In this document: positions 37,933-46,847 of the stretch, in pieces | Numbering within the stretch: position 1 is the stretch's first letter | How the letters are laid out: each line of letters opens with the position of its first letter | From: Anatilimnocola aggregata | Lineage (GTDB): Bacteria > Planctomycetota > Planctomycetia > Pirellulales > Pirellulaceae | Direction of reading: 5' to 3' | Assembly (NCBI RefSeq): GCF_007747655.1 | Contig: NZ_CP036274.1 | Coordinates: forward strand, 7,378,001-7,442,000 | Length of the DNA: 64,000 nt | The notes under the pieces: generated by a model | What the model saw: the letters and a program-made list of their open reading frames with translations, nothing else | What the model was told of the DNA's origin: nothing | Database searches by the model: none | Made by a program: the position numbers and the translations under genes

Positions 37933-38290
37933 TGGAGGCGGCGGGAATTGAACCCGCGTCCCGCGATCTTTCCACGGCAGCTTCTACGTGCGTAGCAATC
38001 AATTTAAGTCTCGTCGATCACGTCGTCTGTTTGCACACTACGTTCTCGACCAGCCAGAAACTTTTTGAACCGCGTGCGTTTCCGACATGACACGCGGCGA
38101 ACCGGAATTGGCAACGGATTTTTGGATCTCTCCGGTGAAGACCCGCAATCCGTGCAGACTATTTAACTAGGCTGCAAGGCTGAGATTGCTCTCGGCTAGT
38201 AAAGTGTGATCTGCTTTTAACGTGGCCAACAGATCAACCACGGCACGCCACTGACGCTTCTAGCGACCCGGTCGAATCCAGTTCGCCCCC
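37933..38290 (-). ncRNA. ssrA: Transfer-messenger RNA
   Basis: A 358-base gene. The 5' end reads GGGGGCGAACTGGATTCGAC, the hallmark of tmRNA, and the 3' end is a T arm (GGACGCGGGTTCAATTCCC) followed by GCCGCCTCCA. The 5' GGGGGCG pairs with CGCCTCC over seven bases (one G-T). The terminal CCA is not encoded. The tag reading frame, with the resume codon GCA at 38212-38214, spells ADHTLLAESNLSLAA and stops at TAG (38167-38169), ending in the L-A-A expected for ClpXP recognition. tmRNA with SmpB rescues stalled ribosomes. A terminator follows directly. Confidence 0.95.
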
Positions 38291-38557
38291 AGTGCTGCGA
38301 GTGGTAATTCCTCGCAACGTTCATTCTAGCGACATTCGGCGGGAAGAGAAGGTTCGCTTGAGTGCGGAGTTCAGATTGTGGAATGGGTAATGGAAAGGCA
38401 GGAATTGGGAGTTAGGAAATGAACTGAGCGTCGCCGTACGTTTTCTCCTTCACTCCCTCTCTGGCTCTGCCCTGTCTCACCTCGTTGCGCCAGCGGCTAA
38501 ACTAGTGAACTGACTCCAGAGCACCGCACACGCCTCATTGGCTGCAAGGTTTCACCG

Positions 38558-39124
38558 ATGCAATCGTTGCAAGGCAAGTTACTCGTTGCTTCGCCTCACT
38601 TGGGAGATGGCAACTTCTTCCGCTCTGTCGTACTAATGGTGAAACACGACGATGAAGGGGCGTTTGGGTTGATCTTGAATCGCCCTCTGAATAACTCGCT
38701 GGCGGAAGTTTGGGAGTCGATTGCCAAGGAGTATGGCATCGACGGGACCGTCGCCTCCGATCGACCCATTCACTACGGCGGGCCTGTGCAGGGCCCACTC
38801 GTCGTTGTCCATACGCAAAAAAAGCAGTCGGAAGCGCAGATCATCAATGGCGTCTACTTTGCAGCTCGCGAAGATCACTTGCGCGAAGTAATCACACACT
38901 CCAAGAAGCCGTTTCGCGTTTTTAATGGCTACGCGGGCTGGGGTTCCGGTCAATTGGAAGGGGAGCTTGAAGCCGGGGGCTGGCTTGTGACTGAAGCGGG
39001 CAAAGAGTTGATTTTCTACGAGGCCGACGACCTGTGGGAACGAGTCGTGCAAGGCATTGCCGAGCAGATTATGGCACCAGCGATGAAGACAAAGCATGTG
39101 CCGCCCGATGCCTCGCTGAATTAG
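38558..39124 (+). CDS. yqgE: YqgE/AlgH family protein
   Basis: A 188-residue member of the YqgE/AlgH family. It starts MQSLQGKLLVASPHLGDGNF and contains the conserved FNGYAGWGSGQLEGELEAGGW block near residues 127-147. GLILNRPL near 37 is also typical. AAGG stands eight bases before the ATG. The family is widespread and its biochemical function is not established; AlgH was named from alginate regulation in Pseudomonas. It is convergent with the LysR gene. Confidence 0.93.
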   Translation: MQSLQGKLLVASPHLGDGNFFRSVVLMVKHDDEGAFGLILNRPLNNSLAEVWESIAKEYGIDGTVASDRPIHYGGPVQGPLVVVHTQKKQSEAQIINGVYFAAREDHLREVITHSKKPFRVFNGYAGWGSGQLEGELEAGGWLVTEAGKELIFYEADDLWERVVQGIAEQIMAPAMKTKHVPPDASLN

Positions 39125-39142
39125 TCGTTCATTGGTAAGACG

Positions 39143-40039
39143 TCACTTTCTCATCGTATATCGGAACGACTTTACGAAGTCGCGAAACAGCTTCACCAGC
39201 CGGCTCTCGAAGCGGTAGGGATTGGAAACGAGCGCTACGGTACGCGTTGGCTGAGTGCCGGCCAGGTGGCGGTAGATGCGGCGAGGACTATCGTCGAGAT
39301 TGCAGGCCATGGCTGGGACGAGCGAAACTCCATGACCTAGTGAGACCAATTCCTGAACCGTGGCGAGTTGGCTGGTCCGTTCGACTGAGACTGGCTGAAG
39401 CGACCGCTGGCGACAGAACGAGACGATGTCGTTCGACAGGCAGTGCGTTTCGTCCAACAGCACGAACGAATAAGGCTGCAAGTCATCGAGTACGATCTGC
39501 TTCTTCTTGCTCAGCGGATGATCGACGGGAAGTACCAGTCGCAATTCCTCTTCAAACAATGTTTCGACATGCAGGTACTGCTTGGGAACCGGTAGCGCGA
39601 GAATTGCCAGATCAATCTCGCCATGCAGTACTCGCTGCAGCAGTTTCTCGGTTACTTCCTCGTAGACTATCACATTCGACTGTGGACACTTAGTGGCGAA
39701 CCCGCGCAAGAGGGGTGGCAACAGGTAGGGAGCGATGGTGGGAATCGTCCCCAGCCTGATTCGCCCGGTTCGACCATCATCGGTGATCTCGGCAACCGTA
39801 TCGTCGACAAGCGTCAAAATCTGCTCAGCCCGTGCGAGGAGCAATTTGCCGGAGTCGGTAAGTTCCACTGTCCGCGCATGTCGTTCGAACACGGGCTGGC
39901 CCAGTTCCGCCTCGAGCTTGGCAATCGACCTGCTCAGCGCCGGTTGGGTGATCAACAAATCCTCTGCTGCGCGGGTAAAATTTCCACGTTCGGCCAGCTT
40001 GAGGAAGTAGCGGAGTTGAGTGATTTCCATGTTTCCCAT
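39143..40039 (-). CDS. LysR family transcriptional regulator, OxyR-like position
   Basis: A 298-residue LysR protein. The winged HTH is at the N-terminus ([20 protein letters not shown], then [20 protein letters not shown]). The effector-binding domain follows, with [15 protein letters not shown] near 100. It contains C203-type and other cysteines ([12 protein letters not shown]) in the region where OxyR senses peroxide, though not in the exact OxyR arrangement, so redox sensing is only a suggestion. It is divergent from the catalase gene, with dyads in the 137-base gap, which fits a regulator of that gene. A start three codons in (40030) is also possible. Confidence 0.9.
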   Translation of the reverse strand: MGNMEITQLRYFLKLAERGNFTRAAEDLLITQPALSRSIAKLEAELGQPVFERHARTVELTDSGKLLLARAEQILTLVDDTVAEITDDGRTGRIRLGTIPTIAPYLLPPLLRGFATKCPQSNVIVYEEVTEKLLQRVLHGEIDLAILALPVPKQYLHVETLFEEELRLVLPVDHPLSKKKQIVLDDLQPYSFVLLDETHCLSNDIVSFCRQRSLQPVSVERTSQLATVQELVSLGHGVSLVPAMACNLDDSPRRIYRHLAGTQPTRTVALVSNPYRFESRLVKLFRDFVKSFRYTMRK

Positions 40040-40074
40040 CCCATCTATGCTTTTTGTGCATAGTAACTAGGATT

Positions 40075-40109
40075 GCAATGAATTGGAATCATTGCTTGCC
40101 CTAAGGCAA
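40075..40109. promoter_or_regulatory. Paired dyads between the LysR gene and catalase, candidate operator
   Basis: A perfect dyad GCAATGA-N7-TCATTGC (40075-40095) is directly followed by TTGCC-CTAA-GGCAA (40096-40109). The first has the T-N11-A-like layout of LysR-type sites. The location between the divergent regulator and catalase genes supports an operator. Confidence 0.5.
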
Positions 40110-40176
40110 TAATGCTTCACGAAGCTGGAGCCGCGCGCTGCTGGCAAGCCTTTCCCTAAACCAGAAGGAATTTGAC

Positions 40177-41796
40177 ATGACTCTCACCAAATATTTGACC
40201 GCAATGGCGGTGGCTGTTGCCATGGCCACGAATACGCTTCCGGCAATAAGTGCGGCGGAACCCGGCCGCGTTTTGACGGAAGATGGCGGGCAGCCCGTGG
40301 GAGACAACCAGAACTCGCGCACGGCTGGTCCCCGCGGCAGCGTGCTGCTCGATAATTTTCACCTGATTCAGAAGCTATCGCGATTCGATCGCGAACGTAT
40401 CCCCGAACGAGTTGTGCATGCCCGCGGCGTTGGTGCGCATGGCGAATTCGTCAGCTATGGCGACTATTCGCAGCACACCAGGGCAAAACTTTTCGGAGCC
40501 AAGGGAAAGAGGACGCCAGTCTTCGTCCGATTCTCGACGGTGATTCATCCCGGCGGTTCGCCCGAATCGCTGCGCGACCCGCGCGGCTTCGCCGTGAAGT
40601 TCTACACCGAAGACGGCAACTGGGACTTGGTCGGCAACAACCTGCCGGTGTTCTTCATTCGCGATGCGATGAAGTTTCCCGATATGGTTCACTCGCTGAA
40701 GCCTTCGCCGGTGACGAACCAACAGGATCCGAACCGCTTCTTCGATTTCTTTAGCCATGTGCCCGAGAGCACACAGATGTTGACGTTTGTCTACTCAGAC
40801 CAGGGAACGCCAGCCAATCTGCGGCAAATGGACGGCTTTGGCGTGCATGCCTTTAAGTGGGTGAACGCCGATGGCCAAGTGACCTATGTGAAGTTCAACT
40901 GGCGATCAATGCAGGGACACAAGCGGCACACTGCCAAGGAAGCCGCCGAAGCGACAGCCATGAATCACAGCAATCACACCGAGGATCTTTATCAGGCGAT
41001 TGGCAAGGGTGAGTATCCCTCGTGGGAACTGGGCGTGCAGATGCTGAAGCCCGAACAACTCGATGGTTTTGATTTCGACCCGCTCGACGCGACGAAGGTC
41101 TGGATCGATGTGCCGGAATTGAAGGTCGGCAAGATGACGCTCAACCGCACGCCAGGTAACTTTTTCGAAGCAACCGAACAGGCAGCGTTTTCGCCGGGAA
41201 TGATTGTGCCGGGGATCGAGCCCTCGGAAGATCGTTTGTTGCAAGGGCGATTGTTTTCGTATGCCGATACGCAGCGCTATCGCATCGGGGTGAACTACTT
41301 GATGTTGCCTATCAATCGCCCCGTCGTTGATGTAGTGAATAACAGCCAACATGGGGCGATGAACTTCGGCGAAACTAAGTCGGACGTGAATTACGAACCA
41401 AGCGTGTCGGTGAACGTGCACGCAGACCCGGCGGCCAAGTACTCTCAAGCTAACCTTGTCGGCAGCGTCGAGCAGCAGCGAATTGCGAAAACGCTGAACT
41501 TTCAACAAGCGGGCGAACTCTATCGCAGCTTCTCGAAGTCGGAACAAGCGAACCTGATTTCGAATCTTGCGGGCGATATGAAAAAGGTCCGTGACAAGCA
41601 GGTTCGTCAGCGGATGGTGGGCTTCTTCTATCAGGCAGACGCCGACTACGGCTCTCGCCTGGCAGAAGCGCTCGGTGACGATCTGGGCGAAGTCAAAGCA
41701 CTCGTCAGCGCCACGAAAGACGTAGAACCAACCATGTGGAAGCGGGCACTCAATGCTGCTACTCCTGCCGCGCGGGCAACTGGCGGCGGCAAGTAA
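40177..41796 (+). CDS. katA: Catalase, exported
   Basis: A 539-residue haem catalase with an N-terminal signal peptide (about 28 residues, ending AISAAEPG), so it probably acts in the periplasm. Catalytic His81 lies in ERVVHARG, Asn154 in LVGNNLPVFF, and the proximal haem Tyr in FSYADTQRYRIG near 364. Family length without signal is normal (small-subunit clade). AGAAGGAA lies ahead of the ATG. An ankyrin protein follows 107 bases downstream on the same strand, and a LysR regulator is divergent. Confidence 0.95.
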   Translation: MTLTKYLTAMAVAVAMATNTLPAISAAEPGRVLTEDGGQPVGDNQNSRTAGPRGSVLLDNFHLIQKLSRFDRERIPERVVHARGVGAHGEFVSYGDYSQHTRAKLFGAKGKRTPVFVRFSTVIHPGGSPESLRDPRGFAVKFYTEDGNWDLVGNNLPVFFIRDAMKFPDMVHSLKPSPVTNQQDPNRFFDFFSHVPESTQMLTFVYSDQGTPANLRQMDGFGVHAFKWVNADGQVTYVKFNWRSMQGHKRHTAKEAAEATAMNHSNHTEDLYQAIGKGEYPSWELGVQMLKPEQLDGFDFDPLDATKVWIDVPELKVGKMTLNRTPGNFFEATEQAAFSPGMIVPGIEPSEDRLLQGRLFSYADTQRYRIGVNYLMLPINRPVVDVVNNSQHGAMNFGETKSDVNYEPSVSVNVHADPAAKYSQANLVGSVEQQRIAKTLNFQQAGELYRSFSKSEQANLISNLAGDMKKVRDKQVRQRMVGFFYQADADYGSRLAEALGDDLGEVKALVSATKDVEPTMWKRALNAATPAARATGGGK

Positions 41797-41903
41797 CAAT
41801 GTTTGCTGGAGGTTCAAAGTTCGAAGGTTGTCCTTCGAACTTTGATGCCCGTTTGTAGTTTGAATATCGCCTTTTGAAATCTCTTCCGTTTGAGGAATTG
41901 GTC

Positions 41904-42530
41904 ATGCGTCGTACTCTCCTTCGCGCAGCAATCGCCGTTATCACAATCGTGGTGATCGCGTCAGCTGTTGGGGGTGGCTACTACTATTCGCTGCCTACTC
42001 CTCATTCGCCACAATTGGCAGATCAACAAGGCGTCGTGCTCGATGAGGCGACGCAGGCCAAGCTCACCGAGATCGTGTTTCAAGCTGCTCGCGACGATGA
42101 CGCCGTGACAATTGCCGAGTACCTGAAAGAGGGCTTCACGCCCAACGTTCGTAGTCCACGGGGCGACACGCTTTTGACCGTCGCTGCCTATCACGATAGC
42201 CGGCAAGTGATGGAGCAACTGCTTACGCAACCGACGATCGAGCTTGAAGGGCGCAACCGCATGGGACTGACCGCGGTTGCAGCGGCGGCGTTTAAGGGAC
42301 ACGACGAAGCACTGCGCCTGTTGCTCGGGCACGGCGCGCAGGTCGATTCGCCCAACAGCACCAATCAAACGGCCATCATGTTCGCCGCGCTCGCCGGCCG
42401 TTCTTCGACGGTTCAATTGCTCAAAGAGGCCGGTGCCAATACTGCCCGCCAGGACGAACTCGGCAACTCGGCCGCTTCGCTGGCCAGTTCGCAAGGGGCC
42501 GACGAAGTGCTCGAAGTGCTGGCGAAGTAG
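41904..42530 (+). CDS. Ankyrin-repeat protein with N-terminal membrane anchor
   Basis: A 208-residue protein from ATG 41904, where GAGGA lies seven bases upstream; an in-frame ATG at 41874 lacks a site. One N-terminal helix (about 8-30) anchors it, and four ankyrin repeats follow (GDTLLTVAAYHDSRQVMEQLL, GLTAVAAAAFKGHDEALRLLL and others). Ankyrin genes adjacent to catalase genes are known from Pseudomonas (ankB beside katB), where the protein supports catalase activity or export. The same neighbourhood here points to the same role, as inference. Confidence 0.88.
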   Translation: MRRTLLRAAIAVITIVVIASAVGGGYYYSLPTPHSPQLADQQGVVLDEATQAKLTEIVFQAARDDDAVTIAEYLKEGFTPNVRSPRGDTLLTVAAYHDSRQVMEQLLTQPTIELEGRNRMGLTAVAAAAFKGHDEALRLLLGHGAQVDSPNSTNQTAIMFAALAGRSSTVQLLKEAGANTARQDELGNSAASLASSQGADEVLEVLAK

Positions 42531-42631
42531 TTTCGCCGACGATAGTGCGAGTCTCGACCGTGCCCAAGGCGAAGCGTATCATCGGAGCTTGTTTGGCTCC
42601 CGTGAACACCTCCCGCCGAAGGATGCTGCCG

Positions 42632-43363
42632 ATGTTGCTCGCCTCATGGATTCGAATGCTTGCTGCCGCTCTGCTGATTGCCAGCAGTTCAATTGGTGGA
42701 GTAATGGCCCAGGATGCTTTACCCAAGGCGACCATCGATGGCACGAGTGGTCCGGGCTGGGTTGCACTCGGCGAAGCGGATTTCAAAAACGTCAACTGTG
42801 CGGATGATACTTGGTCGTGGAAAGACGGGGTCGCTCACTGCACCGGCAAGCCGGTCGGCGTGATTCGCACCGAGAAACAGTACAAGAATTTTGAACTCGT
42901 CGTGCAATGGCAGCACCTGAAGAGTGCCGGTAACAGCGGCGTGTTCGTATGGGCGATTCCCGAATCGCTCGAAGGGCTGAAGCCGAACTCCCTGCCGCAG
43001 GGAGTTGAGGTGCAAGTGCTCGATCATGGCTATACCGAGAACTACGAAAAAGCGACCGGCAAGAAGGCCGATTGGTTCAGCACCAACGGCGACGTGTTTC
43101 CCGTCGGCAAAGTGAAAATGAAGCCGTTCCCGCCGACATCGCCCAATGGTCAGCGGAGCTTTCCGACGAAGAATCTAAGCAAGGGAATCAACGAGTGGAA
43201 CCACTATTATATTCGCGCGATCAACGGTGAAGTCCGCCTCTGGGTCAATGGCGAAGAGGTCTCCGGCGGCACCGACATCACTCCGAGCAGTGGTTTTCTT
43301 TGTCTCGAATCGGAAGGTTCGCCGGTCGAGTTCAAGGGAATCAAGATTCGGGAACTCCCTTGA
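42632..43363 (+). CDS. DUF1080 family secreted protein
   Basis: A 243-residue secreted protein of the DUF1080 family (concanavalin-like beta sandwich; some members are 3-keto-disaccharide hydrolases). The ATG at 42632 follows AAGGA by eight bases, and a signal peptide ends at VMAQD. Typical segments are DDTWSWKDGVAHCTGKPVG, NFELVVQWQHLKSAGNSGVF and INEWNHYYIRAINGEVRLWVNG. The longer frame from 42545 is not supported. Such proteins are abundant in planctomycetes and often linked to glycan breakdown. Confidence 0.9.
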   Translation: MLLASWIRMLAAALLIASSSIGGVMAQDALPKATIDGTSGPGWVALGEADFKNVNCADDTWSWKDGVAHCTGKPVGVIRTEKQYKNFELVVQWQHLKSAGNSGVFVWAIPESLEGLKPNSLPQGVEVQVLDHGYTENYEKATGKKADWFSTNGDVFPVGKVKMKPFPPTSPNGQRSFPTKNLSKGINEWNHYYIRAINGEVRLWVNGEEVSGGTDITPSSGFLCLESEGSPVEFKGIKIRELP

Positions 43364-43379
43364 TCCGCGGTTAATTCCC

Positions 43380-43405
43380 GTAGCGTGGGCTGAAGCCCAC
43401 GCTAC
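43380..43405. repeat. Perfect 26-base palindrome
   Basis: GTAGCGTGGGCT and AGCCCACGCTAC pair perfectly around a 2-base loop. It follows the DUF1080 stop by 16 bases. Nothing else in the window repeats it, but its form is that of a dispersed palindromic element. Confidence 0.8.
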
Positions 43406-43454
43406 TCGGAACGCGCTACTCCGACCACACTATCTTTCGACGCGAGTCGTTCCC

Positions 43455-43790
43455 TTGGACCCACTCATCATCGGAGTGCTGATCGTCACCCTTGTCGTTG
43501 GCTGGTTGCTATACAAGAGCAAGCCGGCGGCCCAATTTGTCGTGGAGATACAAGCAGGCGTGGCGCGGGCGAAAGACGGCAAGGTGACCGAGGCATTCTT
43601 GAACGAACTGACCGAGCAATGCAGGGAAGCAGGGATTCGAACGGGTGAGGTTCGTGGCCTGCCGCGGGGGCCAAGGATCGGGCTCTGGTTCTCGCCGGAG
43701 TTTCCCGCTGAGGTTTGTCAGCGACTGCGAAACTGGTGGGGGATGAACGGCTGGCTGGTTGTGCCGCGTAGTTCGCAACGAAGAAAGTAG
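43455..43790 (+). CDS. DUF3634 family protein
   Basis: A 111-residue protein, most likely from a TTG at 43455 (L/M-D-P-L-I-I), since homology starts there and no ATG is near. One N-terminal membrane helix is followed by a small domain with VEIQAGVARAKDGKVTEAFL and QRLRNWWG, as in DUF3634 proteins. Function unknown. It follows the palindrome at 43380-43405. Confidence 0.7.
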   Translation: MDPLIIGVLIVTLVVGWLLYKSKPAAQFVVEIQAGVARAKDGKVTEAFLNELTEQCREAGIRTGEVRGLPRGPRIGLWFSPEFPAEVCQRLRNWWGMNGWLVVPRSSQRRK

Positions 43791-43917
43791 CACCGGGAGG
43801 GAGGTCGCTAGCACCCGCGACAACCTGACGTTGTCCCCTCAGATGCACATTGCTAAAGTGCGGCGAGCGGGCATTGCCCGATCGATTGCCGTCAGAATTT
43901 TCAGGATTCGATTTCTC

Positions 43918-44379
43918 ATGATGTTTGCGTACGTTCGTCGTTTCGTCGTGCTGACTGGTCTTGGCTGCCTGACGCTATTGACCACTGGCTGTAGTCCGGC
44001 ACAGCAAGTGGTGGGAACGTGGAATATCGATCCCAGTAAGCCGATTCCCGCGGAGTTCTTTGATGCCAATCCGCTGGTGGCCTCCCTCATGTCTGTCGGC
44101 AGCCCGGAAGTTCGAGTGACGATGAACGGCGACGGAGCGTTCAGCTCGATTGCCGGCATTGGCCCCATCAAGCAAGAGAGAACGGGGTCGTGGCGTTTCG
44201 TAAAAACCGAAGGGAAAACGTTACTTTTAATGGTCAAAGAATCAGGAAAAGACGAAGAAACAGAATTAAGATTCACACCGCTCGATGCCGAACATGCCGA
44301 TCTTCGCATGGAGTTGGATATCAACGGTAAAAAAATCAAGCCCGCGTTTTCGTTTGTCAAAGCGAAACCCGGAAGTTAG
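43918..44379 (+). CDS. Small lipoprotein, function unknown (1)
   Basis: A 153-residue lipoprotein. Start at 43918 (ATG ATG), with AGGA eleven bases before it. The signal ends in LTTGC with the cysteine at about residue 26. The mature part begins VVGTWNIDPSKP and contains VTMNGDGAFSSI, TGSWRFVKTEGKTLLLMV, and LRMELDI. The G-x-W opening and beta strands suggest a small lipocalin-like barrel. The next gene encodes a protein of the same layout, so they are probably related tandem genes. Confidence 0.75.
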   Translation: MMFAYVRRFVVLTGLGCLTLLTTGCSPAQQVVGTWNIDPSKPIPAEFFDANPLVASLMSVGSPEVRVTMNGDGAFSSIAGIGPIKQERTGSWRFVKTEGKTLLLMVKESGKDEETELRFTPLDAEHADLRMELDINGKKIKPAFSFVKAKPGS

Positions 44380-44501
44380 GTCGATAATCTTAGTGGAGCT
44401 TCGCGCAGCAGGCAGCGATCGGTTAAACGCTCGATAGCTGACAGCTCGCCAGCATCCGCTGAGCTACAGCTCATCACCCTGGTCGATCAAGGAGGATCAC
44501 C

Positions 44502-44948
44502 ATGCTACGGTTCGTTCAATCCACAGTTCTCGGTTCTTTTCTCGCCGCCCTGGCGGTTGCTTCCGTTGGCTGTGGCTCTGGCAGCCCACCACCGGCACAG
44601 CGTCTGCCTGGTGCCTGGCACGGCAAGATGGTCGTCGACAAGGAGTCGGTCGGCTCATCGCTCACGCCGCTGCAAATTGCCGATCTCGAAAGAATGGAGA
44701 TGGGCATTGAGTTCACCAAGGAAGGCGCGATGGTCCTTTCGGGCGTGAACAACAATCAGCCCTACAAGAGCGAAGGAAAGTGGCAGTTCATCTCGCAAGA
44801 AGGTGATCAGCTGACGATCAAGTCGCTGGAAAGCGACGGCACGCAGAAGGACGTCATCATCCTGTTCGATGGGACCGACAAGTTCCACATGCCACTGAAG
44901 ACCGAAGTGGCTAACATCGGTGCGATGACGTTTGAACGGCTGCGATAG
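44502..44948 (+). CDS. Small lipoprotein, function unknown (2)
   Basis: A 148-residue lipoprotein with a near-perfect ribosome site (AAGGAGG, six bases before ATG). The signal ends at SVGC (cysteine near 24). The mature part has PGAWHGKMVVD, MGIEFTKEGAMVLSG, SEGKWQFISQEGDQLTIKSL and IGAMTFERL. The arrangement parallels the preceding lipoprotein. No enzyme motif is visible. Confidence 0.8.
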   Translation: MLRFVQSTVLGSFLAALAVASVGCGSGSPPPAQRLPGAWHGKMVVDKESVGSSLTPLQIADLERMEMGIEFTKEGAMVLSGVNNNQPYKSEGKWQFISQEGDQLTIKSLESDGTQKDVIILFDGTDKFHMPLKTEVANIGAMTFERLR

Positions 44949-45004
44949 GAGAAGGGGTGAGGGACGAGAGGCGAGGGAGAATCGCTCGCCTTCTTACCTC
45001 TGAC

Positions 45005-46072
45005 TCACTCGGGTTTCTTCACGCGATCGATTTGCGGCGGTTCTGATTTATCCCACTTGGCAGCCCGTTCGGCTGCAGTGGGTTCGGTCAGCGGACGCAC
45101 GACGCGAAAGCCTACACCGAGAGCATCGGTCAGATACCAGATGCTCTGCGGCAGTTGTGGATCTTGTTGTTTCCAATCGGCGTGCGAAGCCACCCGAGAC
45201 GCAGATCGAAGAGCCACTGCATCGCTATCCCACGAGCCGCCGCGGACCACGCGGTTGTATTCAGTGAGCGGAATAGCCAGCGGGTTCACGGCGATCTTAC
45301 CCATCAGCTTGCCATAAAAATCGGTCGAGTGCTGATCGAGCACCCACTCGGCAACATTGCCGTGCATATCGTGCAAGCCCCACGGATTGGGCTTCTTCAG
45401 GCCGATTTTCTGATACTTCTCTTCGCTATTGTCGGTGTACCAAGCGTAGTCGCCAAGATCTGCCGGATCGTCGCCAAATGAATAGGCCGTGGTTGTTCCC
45501 GCGCGGCACGCATATTCCCACTCCGCCTCGGTGGGCAAGCGATAGTAACGTCCGGTTTTCACACTCAGCCATTGGCAAAACACGCGGGCTGAATGCTGAG
45601 TCATGCAAATGGCGGGATAGCCGCGTTTGCCCATGCCGAAGCTCATATCGGTGTACGGTTTGGTCGGCTGTGTAAGTTGATACTTATCGGCCGCTTTGTC
45701 CCGCGCGTTGGGAGCTGTCCCCAGTGCCTCGCGGCGAAAGATATCGAGGTCCGAGGCCCAAACGTCGTAAACGTCCCATGAGATCTCGAATTTGGCCATC
45801 CAGAAGGGATCGACTTGCACCTCGTGCTGCGGACCTTCGTCGGGCTTTCGCCCCTTTTCGGTCGGCGGGCTCCCCATCAAGAACTTGCCACCTTTGATCG
45901 GCAGCATTTGAAACTTCCCCTCCGCATGTTCGAGCACTTCGGTGTAGGGTTTCATCTCCGCTTCGGTCTTTGCCGTTGAATCGGGCACATCAAACGGCGG
46001 AGGCAGTGCCTCTTGGGCGATGGCAACTAGCGGAAGCAGTCCAAGAACGAACAACGAACATATACGTCGCAT
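45005..46072 (-). CDS. SUMF1/FGE-sulfatase-modifying-factor-like secreted protein
   Basis: A 355-residue protein from ATG 46072, where a signal peptide begins ([20 protein letters not shown]); upstream frame is non-coding. The formylglycine-generating-enzyme-type fold shows [10 protein letters not shown] near 60, [42 protein letters not shown] and [10 protein letters not shown] near the end. The active cysteines of true FGE (in the G-G-S-Y-x-C segment) are absent. It is therefore not a sulfatase activase but one of the many SUMF1-fold proteins with other functions. Confidence 0.88.
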   Translation of the reverse strand: MRRICSLFVLGLLPLVAIAQEALPPPFDVPDSTAKTEAEMKPYTEVLEHAEGKFQMLPIKGGKFLMGSPPTEKGRKPDEGPQHEVQVDPFWMAKFEISWDVYDVWASDLDIFRREALGTAPNARDKAADKYQLTQPTKPYTDMSFGMGKRGYPAICMTQHSARVFCQWLSVKTGRYYRLPTEAEWEYACRAGTTTAYSFGDDPADLGDYAWYTDNSEEKYQKIGLKKPNPWGLHDMHGNVAEWVLDQHSTDFYGKLMGKIAVNPLAIPLTEYNRVVRGGSWDSDAVALRSASRVASHADWKQQDPQLPQSIWYLTDALGVGFRVVRPLTEPTAAERAAKWDKSEPPQIDRVKKPE

Positions 46073-46220
46073 CGGTGCCGGCACTCTCAATGGAAGAAGA
46101 AACACTCGCCAAGTTGATGGTCCAGCGCGGCGGGCAACGTTGTTGCGACCTGTCGCGCCGGACCAGCTTCTCATTAGAACATGGAAGCAGGCGAGATTTC
46201 GAGGGTGCGGCTTCGGGAAA

Positions 46221-46421
46221 TTAGCTGAGGCCAATCGCCATGTCTTCGAACGACAGGTCGGCCACGGCCGCATGCGGTTCGAGTTCTTCGCGGAGGACGA
46301 CAATATTTGCGGGTGCATCGATGCCCAGTCGGACCTTGTCGCCCGAGACCCGGACCACAGTCACGACAATCGAATCGCCCAGACGAATTCTCTCGGCCTC
46401 TTTACGCGATAGTACAAGCAT
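46221..46421 (-). CDS. csrA: Carbon storage regulator CsrA
   Basis: A 66-residue RNA-binding translational regulator. It opens [20 protein letters not shown] and contains VRLGIDAP and the arginine after VVLRE, which are the RNA-contacting regions. GGAGG stands eight bases before the ATG. CsrA dimers bind GGA motifs in mRNA leaders. No fliW or flagellar gene is adjacent, unlike in many bacteria. A small conserved gene lies upstream on the same strand. Confidence 0.96.
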   Translation of the reverse strand: MLVLSRKEAERIRLGDSIVVTVVRVSGDKVRLGIDAPANIVVLREELEPHAAVADLSFEDMAIGLS

Positions 46422-46523
46422 GGAACATACCTCCGTGTATGAAATGGTTTTTGTTATTGTGATTCAGAAAGCTGAGCACTGAACATTAGTCAGCACTGGT
46501 TGAAAATCTGTGTCGATCTGCGA

Positions 46524-46847
46524 TTACGCACCAGCGCCAACGGCGGACAGTTCCGCTTCTGGCATGGCAAACTTCGGGGCGCGAAGCAAACTAGTCTTAT
46601 GAATCCGTTCGCCTTGAGAGTTGTAAAACAGGATCGTGTTACGATCCGTTTCCCAGATGGCCGTGAGCTTCACGCTACGGGGGCCATGCAGGCAAAAGAA
46701 CAGACCGCAGGGCCGCTTGCCGCGGATCAGAATCCGTTCCGAAATCTCAAAGGCACCGGGTTCTAAGTGATTTTGTTCGCACAGGGTCTGTTGGACGTAA
46801 CTTCGCAGGCCGCTCAAATCTTCAATGGGGAGAACGCTGGCCACCAT
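46524..46847 (-). CDS. Small conserved protein upstream of csrA
   Basis: A 107-residue protein; GGAG lies six bases before the ATG. It contains LRSYVQQTLCEQNHLEPGAFEI, then GLFFCLHGPRSVKLTAIWE and TILFYNSQGERIHKTSL, which look like an alpha-beta unit with alternating strands. No signal peptide or membrane helix. I do not recognise the family. It is 102 bases upstream of csrA on the same strand and may be cotranscribed, possibly as an accessory factor. Confidence 0.7.
   Translation of the reverse strand: MVASVLPIEDLSGLRSYVQQTLCEQNHLEPGAFEISERILIRGKRPCGLFFCLHGPRSVKLTAIWETDRNTILFYNSQGERIHKTSLLRAPKFAMPEAELSAVGAGA

Noticed and set aside
37801-38090. Continuation of the recombinase frame through the tmRNA gene
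   Set aside because: The frame is open only by chance across the terminator and antisense to tmRNA; recombinase similarity ends near 37800.
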